Assembly: GCA_965276665.1 (NCBI GenBank)
Contig: OZ255620.1
Span: 1,922,001 to 1,986,000, forward strand
Source: CAWGJC01 sp965276665
Lineage (GTDB): Bacteria; Pseudomonadota; Alphaproteobacteria; Acetobacterales; Acetobacteraceae
DNA: 64,000 bases
Direction: 5' to 3'
The notes beneath the pieces are model-generated. The model was not told the DNA's origin and ran no database searches. It saw only the letters and a list, made by a program, of their open reading frames with translations. Below are positions 51,711-60,859 of this stretch, piece after piece. Numbering within the stretch: the first letter of the stretch is position 1; every line of letters starts with the position of its first letter. Made by a program: the position numbers and the translations under genes.

Positions 51711-52373
51711 TCAGCTCTCCGGTCGCGGCTCTGCCGGGGGCGCCGGGGGCTGCGGCGGCGGGGACTGCCGGCGATCGGCCATGAACTGGTCGAATTCCGA
51801 CTTGTCCTTGGCGAAGCGCAGCCGGTCCAGGAAGGAGGCGAACTCCTTTTGCTCCTCCTCGAGGCGGCGGAGGGTCTCGTCACGGTAGTCGTCAAACGCG
51901 CGGTTGCCGCTCGATGCGGGGTTCCGCCGACTGCGGCCCGACCATCCTCCGCAACTCCAGCCTGTTGCGCCCCCGCCGGTCGCGCCCCAGCCGGTCGCCC
52001 CATCCGGTGCGCCCGCGAAGCCGCGCCCGAATGCGAAGCGCGACATCCGCCGGTTCCACAAGGCGAGGCACAGCATCACCACCCCGACCGGCCACCAGAT
52101 CATGAAGCCGATGATGGTCGCGGCGAGCAGCAATGGCCGGGAGAACGGCCCGAGGAACGGGAACGCCGTCCCCAACCGCCCGGCCCAAGGCGGGGCCCAA
52201 GGCGGTGGCCCCCAGCCGTTATCGCCTCCCCAGGGACCGCTGCCCTGCGCGCCGGCTCCCCCCGATGAGCCCGCTGACCGGTTCCATGGCGAACCCCAAG
52301 GCGAGGAAGAGGGCGAGGGCGAGGGGCCCATGCCGGGATTGCCGTAAGCACCCTGATTTGCTGCGCCAGACAT
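51711..52373 (-). CDS. DUF2852 membrane protein
   Basis: A 220-residue protein with a Gly/Ser/Pro/Trp-rich N-terminus (about 65 residues), one membrane segment (PLLLAATIIGFMIWWPVGVV) and the DUF2852 core: MLCLALWNRRMSRFAFGRGF, then NRAFDDYRDETLRRLEEEQK and EFASFLDRLRFAKDKSEFDQ. The function is unknown; the family is restricted to alphaproteobacteria. It is downstream of a TetR gene in the same direction, and a palindromic site precedes its start, so it is likely repressed by that TetR. Confidence 0.85.
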   Translation of the reverse strand: MSGAANQGAYGNPGMGPSPSPSSSPWGSPWNRSAGSSGGAGAQGSGPWGGDNGWGPPPWAPPWAGRLGTAFPFLGPFSRPLLLAATIIGFMIWWPVGVVMLCLALWNRRMSRFAFGRGFAGAPDGATGWGATGGGATGWSCGGWSGRSRRNPASSGNRAFDDYRDETLRRLEEEQKEFASFLDRLRFAKDKSEFDQFMADRRQSPPPQPPAPPAEPRPES

Positions 52374-52396
52374 GGCTGTATCCTTCAGGCGATGTG

Positions 52397-52417
52397 AATG
52401 TAAGTCACATTTACATT
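52397..52417. promoter_or_regulatory. Palindromic operator between TetR and DUF2852 genes
   Basis: AATGTAA-GTCACAT-TTACATT, a perfect 7-bp inverted repeat with a 7-base spacer, about 24 bases upstream of the DUF2852 start. It is a plausible binding site for the adjacent TetR-family repressor; no experiment is implied. Confidence 0.65.
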
Positions 52418-52439
52418 TTGGGAACGCGCACCGCCGCCG

Positions 52440-53069
52440 TCAAGTCTTTCCGCCGGCCAGACCGAGGCTCTGCAGGTAGAGCAGCACACCCGCCTCGAGG
52501 AGCTCCTCGGGCGCCATCGGCAGCGGGCGCCGCGCGCCGGGGCGGCAGAACAGCGAGGCGATACCATGCGAGATCGCCCAGACATGCAGGGCGACCATCA
52601 TCGCCGGCGGCCGGTGCGGCGCGGGCGCAGCGGCCGCCAGGGTATCGGCGGCACGGCGCAGCACGGCGAAGGCGGCATCGCTGGCGGCGCGCAACCCCGG
52701 ATGCGCGTCCTGGTCGAGCCGGGCCTCGAACATCGCGGCGTAATGCGCGGGCTCGTCGCGGGCAAAGGCGAGATAGGCGCGGCCCAGCGCCTCGAAGGCG
52801 GCGATCGGCTCGGGCGCGCCGCCATTCCAGGCCCGCTCGAGCGTCGCGGTCAGCTGCTCGAAGCCGCGCAGCGCCACCTCGGCGAGGAGCGCGTCGGCGT
52901 CGCGGAAATGCCGGTAGGGCGCGGCCGGGCTCACCCCGGCCCGGCGCGCCGCCTCGGCCACGGTGAAAGCGGCCGGCCCCATCTCGCCGATCAGCGCGCG
53001 CGCCGCATCGACCAGCGCTTCCCGCAAATTGCCGTGATGATAGCCGCGCCGCTGTCCGGACCAACTCAT
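52440..53069 (-). CDS. TetR-family transcriptional regulator
   Basis: A 209-residue repressor. The N-terminal HTH reads YHHGNLREALVDAARALIGE, then AAFTVAEAARRAGVSPAAPY and RHFRDADALLAEVALRGFEQ, a canonical TetR start. The C-terminal ligand domain (WHG type) has AHYAAMFEARLDQDAHPGLR and VALHVWAISHGIASLFCRPG. The ligand is unknown. The gene leads an operon with the DUF2852 gene and probably binds the palindrome at 52397-52417. Confidence 0.9.
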   Translation of the reverse strand: MSWSGQRRGYHHGNLREALVDAARALIGEMGPAAFTVAEAARRAGVSPAAPYRHFRDADALLAEVALRGFEQLTATLERAWNGGAPEPIAAFEALGRAYLAFARDEPAHYAAMFEARLDQDAHPGLRAASDAAFAVLRRAADTLAAAAPAPHRPPAMMVALHVWAISHGIASLFCRPGARRPLPMAPEELLEAGVLLYLQSLGLAGGKT

Positions 53070-53079
53070 GGCCCGGGAT

Positions 53080-54069
53080 CTACCCCACGTAAGGCGGCTT
53101 TACATCCCGCATGCCGCGCTCGACCATCGAGAGCAAGAATACGGAGTATGGGCCGCGGGCTTCGCCGCCCCACGATTCGTAGGCCAGCGTAAACCGGCGA
53201 TGCCGGACCTCATCGAGATCGAGGCTCGGCGGGAACAGCCAGACCGGCGCGTCGCGGCGCAGCGGCCGCATGTCCCATTCCGGCGCGAGCGGCCTGGGCG
53301 CGGCCACGCCGGTGAAGAACAACCGCCGCGCATTGCCGTACCGGAACGCCTCCAGCGCGGCCCCGCTCGGCCCGAAGCGCAGCGGCCAGTCGAGCGTCTC
53401 CCGGTAGCTCTCGTCCCGCCACAGCGCGACCGGCCACTCGCTGCCCCAGATCAGCCGCTCCCAGCCGAGCCGCCGGACCAGCGCCGCTCCCCAGGCGTCG
53501 ACCGGCAGATGCGTCATCGCGCGGTGCCGGGTGAAGGCGACGAAGAAGCGCGGATGCGCGAACAGCCGCCCGACCGCCGGATCGCGGTCGAGCAGCGCCG
53601 GGTCCGCCGGCCCCGCATAATGGCCGCCGATCACCGAGCAGGCCGGATAGCGATCGAGGAAATCGGCAAGCAGGGCCGCCGCCACTCCGAGCCCGTTCTC
53701 CCCCACCGCGAGCGTGATGCCGGCCGCCTCGCCGATCGGCTCGAGAAGGCCGGGATCCGTGGCGATCAGCGCCGCCGGCACCCGGATGCCGGAGAACCCG
53801 CTCTCGAGCTGGGCCCGGATCGCCTCCCGGATCGCCGCGCCGTCGCGCCCGAGCGGCATGCCCAGCACGCGGAACCGGTCGGGATGGGCGACCAGCGCGC
53901 GCGACATCTCGAGCGTGTCCGGGCAGGTCTCCGCGGTCGAGAGCACCGCGCCCTCGATCCCGTGCCGGTCCATCAGCCGCAGGCAATCCTCCGCTGACAG
54001 GAAGCGCGGCAATGAGACATGCGCGTAGGCGTCGATGATCGGCACGATGCATTCGCTCCCGTATTCCAT
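53080..54069 (-). CDS. Amidohydrolase family 2 protein
   Basis: A 329-residue TIM-barrel hydrolase. IVPIIDAYAHVSLPRFLSAE has AYAH where the family has DxHxH, so the first metal ligand differs. VLSTAETCPDTLEMSRALVA, VLGMPLGRDGAAIREAIRAQ and FSGIRVPAALIATDPGLLEP follow, with WERLIWGSEWPVALWRDESY holding the conserved catalytic Asp/Glu position (here E in GSEWP). Amidohydrolase 2 enzymes include sugar lactonases. With the ABC sugar importer and aldo/keto reductase nearby a lactone substrate is a fair guess, not proven. Confidence 0.8.
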   Translation of the reverse strand: MEYGSECIVPIIDAYAHVSLPRFLSAEDCLRLMDRHGIEGAVLSTAETCPDTLEMSRALVAHPDRFRVLGMPLGRDGAAIREAIRAQLESGFSGIRVPAALIATDPGLLEPIGEAAGITLAVGENGLGVAAALLADFLDRYPACSVIGGHYAGPADPALLDRDPAVGRLFAHPRFFVAFTRHRAMTHLPVDAWGAALVRRLGWERLIWGSEWPVALWRDESYRETLDWPLRFGPSGAALEAFRYGNARRLFFTGVAAPRPLAPEWDMRPLRRDAPVWLFPPSLDLDEVRHRRFTLAYESWGGEARGPYSVFLLSMVERGMRDVKPPYVG

Positions 54070-54093
54070 GTGCAGCTTTGTATCCGGGTCGTC

Positions 54094-54888
54094 TCACGTG
54101 TTCCGCCGAGCCCGCCGCACCCGCCCGGGGACGGGATGCCAGGTGTCGAGCAGCGCGTGCGCCGCGCGCGACGCCGTCTGCGGGTCTCTTGCCGTGATCC
54201 CTTCCAGCAGATCGCGGTGGAAGGGCAGCGAACGCCGCTGACCGGCGATGATCGAGTCCGGCGCGTGCACGACGTTGCCGTAAATGCCGATCGCGATCAG
54301 GTCGATCATGCGCGCCAGCATGAAATTATGCGAGGCGGCGAAGATCGCCGCGTGGAACCGCCGATCCGCCTCGCCATGCGCCGCCTTGTCGCCGATCGTC
54401 TCGCACATCGCGCCGAATGCGCGGGTGATCGCGGCGAGCTCCGCCGCCGTCGCATGCTCGGCCGCGCGCGCCGCCGCCGCCGGCTCGAGCACGCGCCGCA
54501 GATCCGCGAGCGCCGCCAGGAAGCGTCGGCTCGGCCCGGTCTCGTACTGCCACACCATCATGTCGGGATCGGTGTGGTGCCAGAGCGCGGGATCGCGCAC
54601 GCGGGTGCCGGTCTTCGTGCGGATCTCGACGAGGCCTTTCGCCGCCAGCGTCTTCATCGCCTCGCGAAAGGTGGTGCGGCTGACGCCGAAGCGCGCGACC
54701 AGTTCATCCTCGTTCGGCAGCACCGCATCGGGCGCGAATTCGCCGCCGACGATGCGCCGCCCGAGATCGTGCACCAGCATGCCGAACACGCCGCGCCGCC
54801 GCGTCGCGCCGTGCAGGCTGACGAAATCGTCGAATGGCGACGAGATCAGCACGACCCCTCCGAATACCCGTTGATCCTTTGATAGCAT
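54094..54888 (-). CDS. GntR-family regulator, FadR/FCD subfamily
   Basis: A 264-residue regulator. The winged helix is LVHDLGRRIVGGEFAPD, LPNEDELVARFGVSRTTFRE and AMKTLAAKGLVEIRTKTGTR. The FCD effector domain has FLAALADLRRVLEPAAAARA, ADRRFHAAIFAASHNFMLAR and the metal-binding His pattern (FHRDLLEGITARDPQTASRA). It lies between the amidohydrolase and the divergent ABC operon, so it probably represses both in response to a sugar acid or related ligand. ATG 54888 is preferred to the upstream TTG at 54909. Confidence 0.9.
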   Translation of the reverse strand: MLSKDQRVFGGVVLISSPFDDFVSLHGATRRRGVFGMLVHDLGRRIVGGEFAPDAVLPNEDELVARFGVSRTTFREAMKTLAAKGLVEIRTKTGTRVRDPALWHHTDPDMMVWQYETGPSRRFLAALADLRRVLEPAAAARAAEHATAAELAAITRAFGAMCETIGDKAAHGEADRRFHAAIFAASHNFMLARMIDLIAIGIYGNVVHAPDSIIAGQRRSLPFHRDLLEGITARDPQTASRAAHALLDTWHPVPGRVRRARRNT

Positions 54889-54979
54889 GATTGACAGCCG
54901 GCGCGGCAAGCGCCGACACTGACGGTGGACGGCCGAAGATCGTCAGCAAACAGGGAAGCAAAACGGGGAGAGACGCCGG

Positions 54980-56332
54980 ATGAGCGGCCGGGTTGATACG
55001 AGACAACCGGTGCTGGCAAGACGCACCATGCTGGGCGGCGCTCTCGGAGTGGGCGCCGCGCTCGCCGCCGCGGGCAGGACCCACGCCGCCGATGCGTTCG
55101 CGCCGCCCGCCACAGGCGATCACGGCGCCAAGCACGTCGCACTCCGCTTCGCCACCAATTATGCCGGCATGCATCCGATGACGAAGCCGGTGCACGACAT
55201 CATCGCGCAATTCCTGAAGGATTATCCGAACGTCACGATCGCCGTCGAGGAAAGCCCGGGCGATGCGCAGATGACACGCATCAAGCTCGACGCCGGCAGC
55301 GACCGTCTGCCCGATCTGTTCAATTACTGGCGGCTCGACCCGGGTTTCGGCCTCGACCAGATCGCCCGCGCCGGCCGCCTCGCAGACCTGACCGCCTGGA
55401 CGAAATCCGATCCGTTTTTCGCCGGGCTCTATGACGATTATTCCTGGCGCACGGCGACGCTGGACGGCAAGATCTGGGGCGTTCCGATCAATCTCTTCTA
55501 TGTCGAATTCCTCGCCAACAAAGCGGTGTTCGACCGCGCCGGGGTCGCTATCCCGCAGGATTGGGACGGGCTGCTCGCGGCCGTCAAGGCGTTGAAGGCC
55601 AAGGGCGAGATTCCCTGGGCGATCAGCATCGGCAATGACAGCGAAGGCGGCCGCATCTACAACGCGGTCGTCAACCGAATGGTCGGCAATGCGCGCGCGC
55701 TCCGCATGCACGCGGGCGCCGAGCCGATCGCCGTGCCCGAGATGGTCGCCGCGATGGGCAAGTTGCACGATCTCGTCGTCGGCTATGTCCCGCAGGACGC
55801 CATCGCGATCGGCAACGACAATGTCTACGCGAAATACGTCAACGCCAATCGCGGCGCCCTCATCATGGACGGCGCCTGGGTGACACCCACCATCAAGCCC
55901 GAGATCCAGCAGACCATGGTCGTGCTCGCCTTCCCGCTGATCCCGGGGGGCGCCAGCACGCAGAAATCCGCGGAGCGCGATCTCACCTCGCTCTGGTACA
56001 CAAGCGCCAAGGCAATGGCGGACGACGCCCGTCGCCCCTATGTGCAGGAACTCGTCCGCCGCCTCTCCTCGCGCGCGGCGGAAAAGATCTACGCAGAGGA
56101 CGCGAAGCAGCCAATCGCGGCGCTCGGTGTCGAGATCGACGAAGCGAAGATCGGCCGACTCGCCTTCGAGGCGCAGAAGCAGGCCCTCGCCTCGCCCGCC
56201 GATAAATGGATTCCGTCGGTGATGTCGCCGACGCGCCGCGCGCAGTTCGAGCCCCTGCTCGGCGAATTCCTCGCCGGCAAATACCCGCCACCCGATTTCG
56301 TGAACCGCCTCGGGCAAATCTTCGCGAGCTGA
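54980..56332 (+). CDS. ABC transporter sugar-binding protein, family 1
   Basis: A 450-residue periplasmic binding protein with a twin-arginine leader (LARRTMLGGALGVGAALAAA). The SBP_bac_1 fold shows HVALRFATNYAGMHPMTKPV, TIAVEESPGDAQMTRIKLDA, DRLPDLFNYWRLDPGFGLDQ, WGVPINLFYVEFLANKAVFD and GIAIPQDWDGLLAAVKAL-like wording (here GVAIPQDWDGLL). It heads an operon with two permeases; no ATPase gene is present, so a shared MsmK/UgpC-type ATPase is expected. Substrate is likely an oligo- or monosaccharide. Confidence 0.9.
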   Translation: MSGRVDTRQPVLARRTMLGGALGVGAALAAAGRTHAADAFAPPATGDHGAKHVALRFATNYAGMHPMTKPVHDIIAQFLKDYPNVTIAVEESPGDAQMTRIKLDAGSDRLPDLFNYWRLDPGFGLDQIARAGRLADLTAWTKSDPFFAGLYDDYSWRTATLDGKIWGVPINLFYVEFLANKAVFDRAGVAIPQDWDGLLAAVKALKAKGEIPWAISIGNDSEGGRIYNAVVNRMVGNARALRMHAGAEPIAVPEMVAAMGKLHDLVVGYVPQDAIAIGNDNVYAKYVNANRGALIMDGAWVTPTIKPEIQQTMVVLAFPLIPGGASTQKSAERDLTSLWYTSAKAMADDARRPYVQELVRRLSSRAAEKIYAEDAKQPIAALGVEIDEAKIGRLAFEAQKQALASPADKWIPSVMSPTRRAQFEPLLGEFLAGKYPPPDFVNRLGQIFAS

Positions 56333-56338
56333 GCCGGC

Positions 56339-57211
56339 ATGGGCAGGCTGCGCTTCCAACCCGGCGTGGTGCTTTTCATGCTGCCCGCCTTTGCGCTCTA
56401 CGCCGTCTTCTTCGTGGTCCCAGTGGTGCGCACCTTCGCCGCCAGCCTGCTCGACTGGAACGGAATCGCTCCCGGACATTTCATCGGGCTGGCGAATTTC
56501 CGGCAGCTCGCCGGGGATGGGCTGTTCCTGCTCGGCCTGGGGAGGGTCGCGCTCTGGGCCGCGCTCGCGGTGCTGTTCAAGGTGGGCATCGCGCTGCTGC
56601 TCGCCTGCCTGCTGCGCCTGCCGATCCCCGGCGAACGCTTCTTCACCGGCGCGTTCTTCGTCCCGGTGGTGATCTCCTCGGCCGCGATCAGCCTGATGTT
56701 CACGCTGCTCTACGACCCCGACATCGGCCCGATCGACGGCGCGCTGCACGCGGTCGGGCTCGGCTTCCTCGCGCATGCCTGGCTCTCCGACGAGAACACC
56801 GCGCTCTACGCCGTCATCGCCGTGCCGATCTGGCACACGATCGGGTATTTCTTCGTCATCCTGCTCGCCGCCATCCGCAATGCGCCGCGCGAGCTCTACG
56901 AGGCCGCACGCATCGATGGCGCCGGCGCACGCGCCACCTTCCGCCACATCACCCTGCCGACGCTGTGGCCGGTGCTGCAGGTCTGCGCGATCCTGGCGAT
57001 CACGGCGGCAATCAAGAGCTTCGACTATGTGTTCGTGATGACGAAAGGCGGACCGGGCACCGCGACCGAAGTGCCGGCGACCTACATGTTCCGCACCATC
57101 TTCACCAATCTCCAGCTTGGCTATGGCGCCTCGATGGCGGCCGCGATCTTCGTCATCGCGCTTGTGGTCACGATCGGGATCCGGCGCGTGGCCGGCTTCG
57201 CCGCGGATTGA
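56339..57211 (+). CDS. ABC transporter permease, MalF/UgpA type
   Basis: A 290-residue inner-membrane permease with six helices: VLFMLPAFALYAVFFVVP, LFLLGLGRVALWAALAVLFK, TGAFFVPVVISSAAISLMFT and YAVIAVPIWHTIGYFFVILL. The coupling EAA loop is APRELYEAARIDGAGARATF, then HITLPTLWPVLQV. It begins 6 bases after the binding-protein stop and ends 2 bases before the second permease, so all three are co-translated. Confidence 0.93.
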   Translation: MGRLRFQPGVVLFMLPAFALYAVFFVVPVVRTFAASLLDWNGIAPGHFIGLANFRQLAGDGLFLLGLGRVALWAALAVLFKVGIALLLACLLRLPIPGERFFTGAFFVPVVISSAAISLMFTLLYDPDIGPIDGALHAVGLGFLAHAWLSDENTALYAVIAVPIWHTIGYFFVILLAAIRNAPRELYEAARIDGAGARATFRHITLPTLWPVLQVCAILAITAAIKSFDYVFVMTKGGPGTATEVPATYMFRTIFTNLQLGYGASMAAAIFVIALVVTIGIRRVAGFAAD

Positions 57212-57213
57212 CG

Positions 57214-58053
57214 ATGCGCCGCCCCCATTGGCGCCGCATCACGCCGCTCGGCTTGACCTACGCGATTCTCGGCGTGCACGCGGTGCTCACGCTGTATCCG
57301 CTCGCCTGGGTGGTGAGCAATTCCTTCCGCAGCAGCGATGCGATCCTCACCAGCATCCGGCTGATCCCGGAAGCGCCGAGCTTCGCCAACTACGCGAAGA
57401 TGCTGCAGGTCACGAGCATCCCGCTGGCCTTCTTCAACTCGGTCACCATCACGCTTGTCAGTCTCGCCTTGCTGCTCGCCGTCGCGGCCCCGCTCGCCTT
57501 TGCGCTCTCTCGCTTCCGGTTCCGGCTCGCGGAGCGCATCTTCGTGCTGTTCGCGCTGGCCGTGCTCGTCCCCAGCATCTCCGTGCTGCCGATGACCTAC
57601 CGGCTGTTCACCGATCTCGGGCTGATCGGCACGAAATACGGCATCTGCTTCGTCTACGCGACCGAGCAGCTTCCGGTCGCGGTGTTCCTGCTGGTGACCT
57701 TCATGCGCGCGATCCCGCCCGAGCTCGACGAGGCGGCGATGATCGACGGCTGCAACATCTGGGATCTCTTCTTCCGCGTGACGATGCCGCTCGCCCGCAA
57801 CGGCATCGTCACCATCACGATTCTCGCCTTCGTCGCGATCTGGAACGATTATCTCACCGCGCTCGTGCTGCTGCCGGACCAGGAGAACCAAACCCTCTCC
57901 CTCGCTTTGGCCTATGCAAAGGATGAGTATTTCGTCGATTACGGCATGATGTCGGCCGCGATCGTGTTCGCCGTCGCGCCGATGATCGTCGTCTATCTCT
58001 TTCTGAAGGACCGGCTCGGTGCCGGGATGGCGGCCGGCGCGGTGAAGGGATGA
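57214..58053 (+). CDS. ABC transporter permease, MalG/UgpE type
   Basis: A 279-residue permease. ITPLGLTYAILGVHAVLTLY and PLAWVVSNSFRSSDAI form the first helix and loop; the EAA motif is PPELDEAAMIDGCNIWDLFF, then RVTMPLARNGIVTITILAFV and AIWNDYLTALVLL. It pairs with the MalF-type permease. ATG 57214 is chosen; an upstream open frame covers the previous gene in another frame and is discarded. Confidence 0.93.
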   Translation: MRRPHWRRITPLGLTYAILGVHAVLTLYPLAWVVSNSFRSSDAILTSIRLIPEAPSFANYAKMLQVTSIPLAFFNSVTITLVSLALLLAVAAPLAFALSRFRFRLAERIFVLFALAVLVPSISVLPMTYRLFTDLGLIGTKYGICFVYATEQLPVAVFLLVTFMRAIPPELDEAAMIDGCNIWDLFFRVTMPLARNGIVTITILAFVAIWNDYLTALVLLPDQENQTLSLALAYAKDEYFVDYGMMSAAIVFAVAPMIVVYLFLKDRLGAGMAAGAVKG

Positions 58054-58075
58054 CACGCATGAAGGAATCCGCGCC

Positions 58076-58924
58076 ATGTTGACCACACCCTTTCCGCGCC
58101 TCGGCATCCCGGCGAGCCGCCTCGGTTTCGGCGGCGCCGCGATCGGGCTGACCAATTATCTCGGCGCCTATGACGCCGCCGCGGAGCGCAAAACGGCGTT
58201 CGCGGCGATCCGCCGCGCGGTCGAGCTCGGCATCACCTATTTCGACACCGCACCCGGTTACGGCAGCGGCCTATCGGAAGAAATTATGGGCGAAGCGCTG
58301 GCCGGCGTGCCGGGCGTGGTGCTCGCCACCAAGGTGCCGCTGAACGCCGCCGCCGATGCGCGCGCCTCCGCGGAGGCGAGCCTGCGCCGGCTGCGCCGGG
58401 ACAAGCTCGACCTGCTGCAGATCCATGGCGGCAGTATCGACGGCGATGTGCTGCGCGCGATGCTCGCACCTGGCGGCATGGTCGCACAGCTCGTGCGGTT
58501 GCGTGAGGAGGGGCTCGCCACCACGATCGGCTTCACCTCCGAGGATAACAATCGCGGCGTGTACGAGCTGATGGAGACCGGCTTGTTCGACACCATGCAG
58601 ATTGCCTATAATTTGCTGCTGCAGCACCCGTACGAGCCGACCCGCCCGTTCGGCAGCCTGTTCGAGGCGCGCAAGCATGGGCTCTTCACCATCTCGATGC
58701 GCACCTTCACCTCCGGCCTGTTTCAGAAATGGATCCGCCTTGCCAACCCAGCCGACCGGTTCGATTACACGCCGGCGCTGATCCAGTTCGTGCTGTCGAA
58801 CCCGCTAATCGACGTGGCCCTGGTCGGCATGCGCACGCCGCGGGAGGTCGAGGCGAATGTCGCGATCTGGCGTGACGAAGGTGGCCGGATCGACGTGACC
58901 GATCTCTGGACGCGGTACGTCTGA
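58076..58924 (+). CDS. Aldo/keto reductase (sugar dehydrogenase-like)
   Basis: A 282-residue TIM-barrel oxidoreductase: LGIPASRLGFGGAAIGLTNY, ELGITYFDTAPGYGSGLSEE (catalytic Asp, Tyr), VVLATKVPLNAAADARASAE (catalytic Lys), KLDLLQIHGGSIDGDVLRAM (His) and LIQFVLSNPLIDVALVGMRT. The subgroup contains aldose 1-dehydrogenases and L-fucose dehydrogenases, which suits a sugar import operon. It follows the permease by 22 bases and is probably the last gene of the operon. Confidence 0.88.
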   Translation: MLTTPFPRLGIPASRLGFGGAAIGLTNYLGAYDAAAERKTAFAAIRRAVELGITYFDTAPGYGSGLSEEIMGEALAGVPGVVLATKVPLNAAADARASAEASLRRLRRDKLDLLQIHGGSIDGDVLRAMLAPGGMVAQLVRLREEGLATTIGFTSEDNNRGVYELMETGLFDTMQIAYNLLLQHPYEPTRPFGSLFEARKHGLFTISMRTFTSGLFQKWIRLANPADRFDYTPALIQFVLSNPLIDVALVGMRTPREVEANVAIWRDEGGRIDVTDLWTRYV

Positions 58925-58948
58925 TCGGACACAGGCGAAGCGCGTGCC

Positions 58949-60859
58949 TCAGCCCTGACGGGCCAGAACCAGATCCTCGCCGTGCTCGTGCCGCACGAGA
59001 GCGGTCGGATTCCCCTTCCCGTCCCGCACAAAGCTCAGCTGCGCCGGAATCTCGGTGGCAAAGAAATCCTGGCCCGTATAGGGAAACACGGGATACCGAT
59101 TGTAGCCACTGACCCGCGCGAGCAGATGGTCCCCTTCGCGCACGATTGTCATGGTCACGGTGCCGTCGGCGTAGCGGCCGGCATAGCGGCTCAGCACTGC
59201 GCCATCGACCGCGACCGGCATGTGGGGCTTCAGCTCCTCGGCCAGACGCGCGGCCAGGCGGTCCTGCGCAGCATCGTCCACCTTTGGCGCCTCGCGATCC
59301 CGCCCGTCCTGATGCAGCACGAGCGCATCGGGGCGGAAGCTGAGCTGCGCCGCGGCAGCGGTGTAGAAGAAATCCCGCTTGCCGTAGGGATAGACCGGAT
59401 ACTTGCGTCGTCCGGTACCCTGCACGTAAAGCTGGCTGCCCTCCCGCGTCACCGTGAAGATATAGCCCGGCGTGAGCTGATAATTGCCGACGAAGGCATC
59501 GAGAGCGTCCGCGGGCAGGCTGATCGGCGTGCGCGGCGCGAGCTCCGCCATCAGCCGATTCTCATACGCGGTCTGCAGAGTGTGCGCGGTCGGCGCATCG
59601 ATGCGCTCGAGCACGGTTTCGAGCCCGTTCTTGGTATGGATAACCCGCACGACCTTCCCCGACGCATCGGCGACGAATTCGTTCTCCTCGGCGGAGATCG
59701 TCAGGAAAAACCGTGTCGGGGAATAGGCATATTCCGGCACGCCCGGCATCTCGGTGCGGCTGGTGAGCAGATGGTCGCCGTCGCGCGTGACCGCCATCAC
59801 CGAGCCCGTCGCCTTGTCTTCATAAGTGCCCACATCCGCATCGAGCCGCGTCGGATCGATGGCGATTCGCCGGTGCGGCGCCTGCTGCTCCTCCAGGCCG
59901 GAGGACTGCGCCAGCGTGTCCGCCCTGAGCGGATGCGCGACCGCGAGCGCGAGCGCGACCAGGATCGTGGCGAGCACCGCCAGCATCCGGGGACGGATCG
60001 CTGATGGCCGTGCGGTCTCGGCGAGGATGCGTTCGATGCGCGCCGCCAGCGTCGCCGGCCGCGCCATCGCCACCACGCTGGCGGGCGCGCGGACACGGCG
60101 TGAGATGTCGAGCAGGATCGCGGCATAGGCGGGCCGATCGTGCAGATCGGCGATCGCGGCGTCGTCACTCGCCTGTTCCGCAAGTTCGGAAAGGCGCCGC
60201 GCAAGCCACCAGCCGAGCGGCGAGAACCAGAACAGCGCGCAATTCAGCCGCGCCGCAACCTGCACGAGCCAGTCCCGCCGCCATACATGCGCGGCCTCAT
60301 GCGCGAGCACGGCCGCGCGCTGCCTCATCGTCCATCTTGCGTGATCGGACGGCAGCAGGATCACCGAGCCGAATGTCACCGGCGCCCGGATGACGCGGCT
60401 GACGCGCACATCCCGCCCCGCAGTCCATGCGGCGCGGAGCGGCGTCGCGCGCCGCACCATGCAGGCGGCCCTAGCGAGCGAGACGCCGAGGCGCAGGATC
60501 ATCACGCCGGCGACAAGGAAGTAGAGCGCCAGCGCCAGATCACGCCAGCTCATCCGCCCGGCCGGTGCCGACGCCGGCGCGGATGGCGCAGGCAGGACCG
60601 CCGGTTCGGTGGCGTGCGCGGGCAGGATCGTCGACAGATCCGCGACCCTCGCCAGCGGGATGCTCACCCGCACGGTGGGCGAAGGAAGCAGGCCGGAGAG
60701 CTCGGTCGCGACCGGCATCAACAGCGAGGCGGCCAGCACCACCACCCAGGCGGTGAACTGGATCTGCGGATGTCGGAGACGCGGCCCGCAGAGACCGAGC
60801 CGCACGAGGGCGGCCAGCACGAGGGACCGCAGCGCCGCACCTGCCAAGCCTTCCAGCAT
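58949..60859 (-). CDS. M56-family BlaR1-like sensor protease with three DUF3471-like repeats
   Basis: A 636-residue membrane zinc peptidase. Helices near 35-55 and 108-125 flank the M56 domain with HEAAHVWRRDWLVQVAARLN (HExxH, 187-191) and LAEQASDDAAIADLHDRPAY, the BlaR1 motif set. There is no penicillin-binding domain; instead three similar C-terminal modules appear: YEDKATGSVMAVTRDGDHLL, then VGNYQLTPGYIFTVTREGSQ with KYPVYPYGKRDFFYTA, then AGRYADGTVTMTIVREGDHL with NRYPVFPYTGQDFFAT. It starts at ATG 60859, overlapping the stop of the blaI-like gene. It likely senses a cue and inactivates the repressor; the ligand is unknown. Confidence 0.87.
   Translation of the reverse strand: MLEGLAGAALRSLVLAALVRLGLCGPRLRHPQIQFTAWVVVLAASLLMPVATELSGLLPSPTVRVSIPLARVADLSTILPAHATEPAVLPAPSAPASAPAGRMSWRDLALALYFLVAGVMILRLGVSLARAACMVRRATPLRAAWTAGRDVRVSRVIRAPVTFGSVILLPSDHARWTMRQRAAVLAHEAAHVWRRDWLVQVAARLNCALFWFSPLGWWLARRLSELAEQASDDAAIADLHDRPAYAAILLDISRRVRAPASVVAMARPATLAARIERILAETARPSAIRPRMLAVLATILVALALAVAHPLRADTLAQSSGLEEQQAPHRRIAIDPTRLDADVGTYEDKATGSVMAVTRDGDHLLTSRTEMPGVPEYAYSPTRFFLTISAEENEFVADASGKVVRVIHTKNGLETVLERIDAPTAHTLQTAYENRLMAELAPRTPISLPADALDAFVGNYQLTPGYIFTVTREGSQLYVQGTGRRKYPVYPYGKRDFFYTAAAAQLSFRPDALVLHQDGRDREAPKVDDAAQDRLAARLAEELKPHMPVAVDGAVLSRYAGRYADGTVTMTIVREGDHLLARVSGYNRYPVFPYTGQDFFATEIPAQLSFVRDGKGNPTALVRHEHGEDLVLARQG

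Noticed and set aside
47994..52268. Very long plus-strand open frame (1,424 codons)
   Set aside because: It lies opposite and across rpfF, rpfC and neighbouring genes. Composition is Arg/His/Gly-rich as expected of a shadow in high-GC DNA, with no domain.
56206..57213. Upstream part of the open frame that contains the second permease
   Set aside because: Up to 57213 it only re-reads the first permease in another frame; the permease start is ATG 57214.
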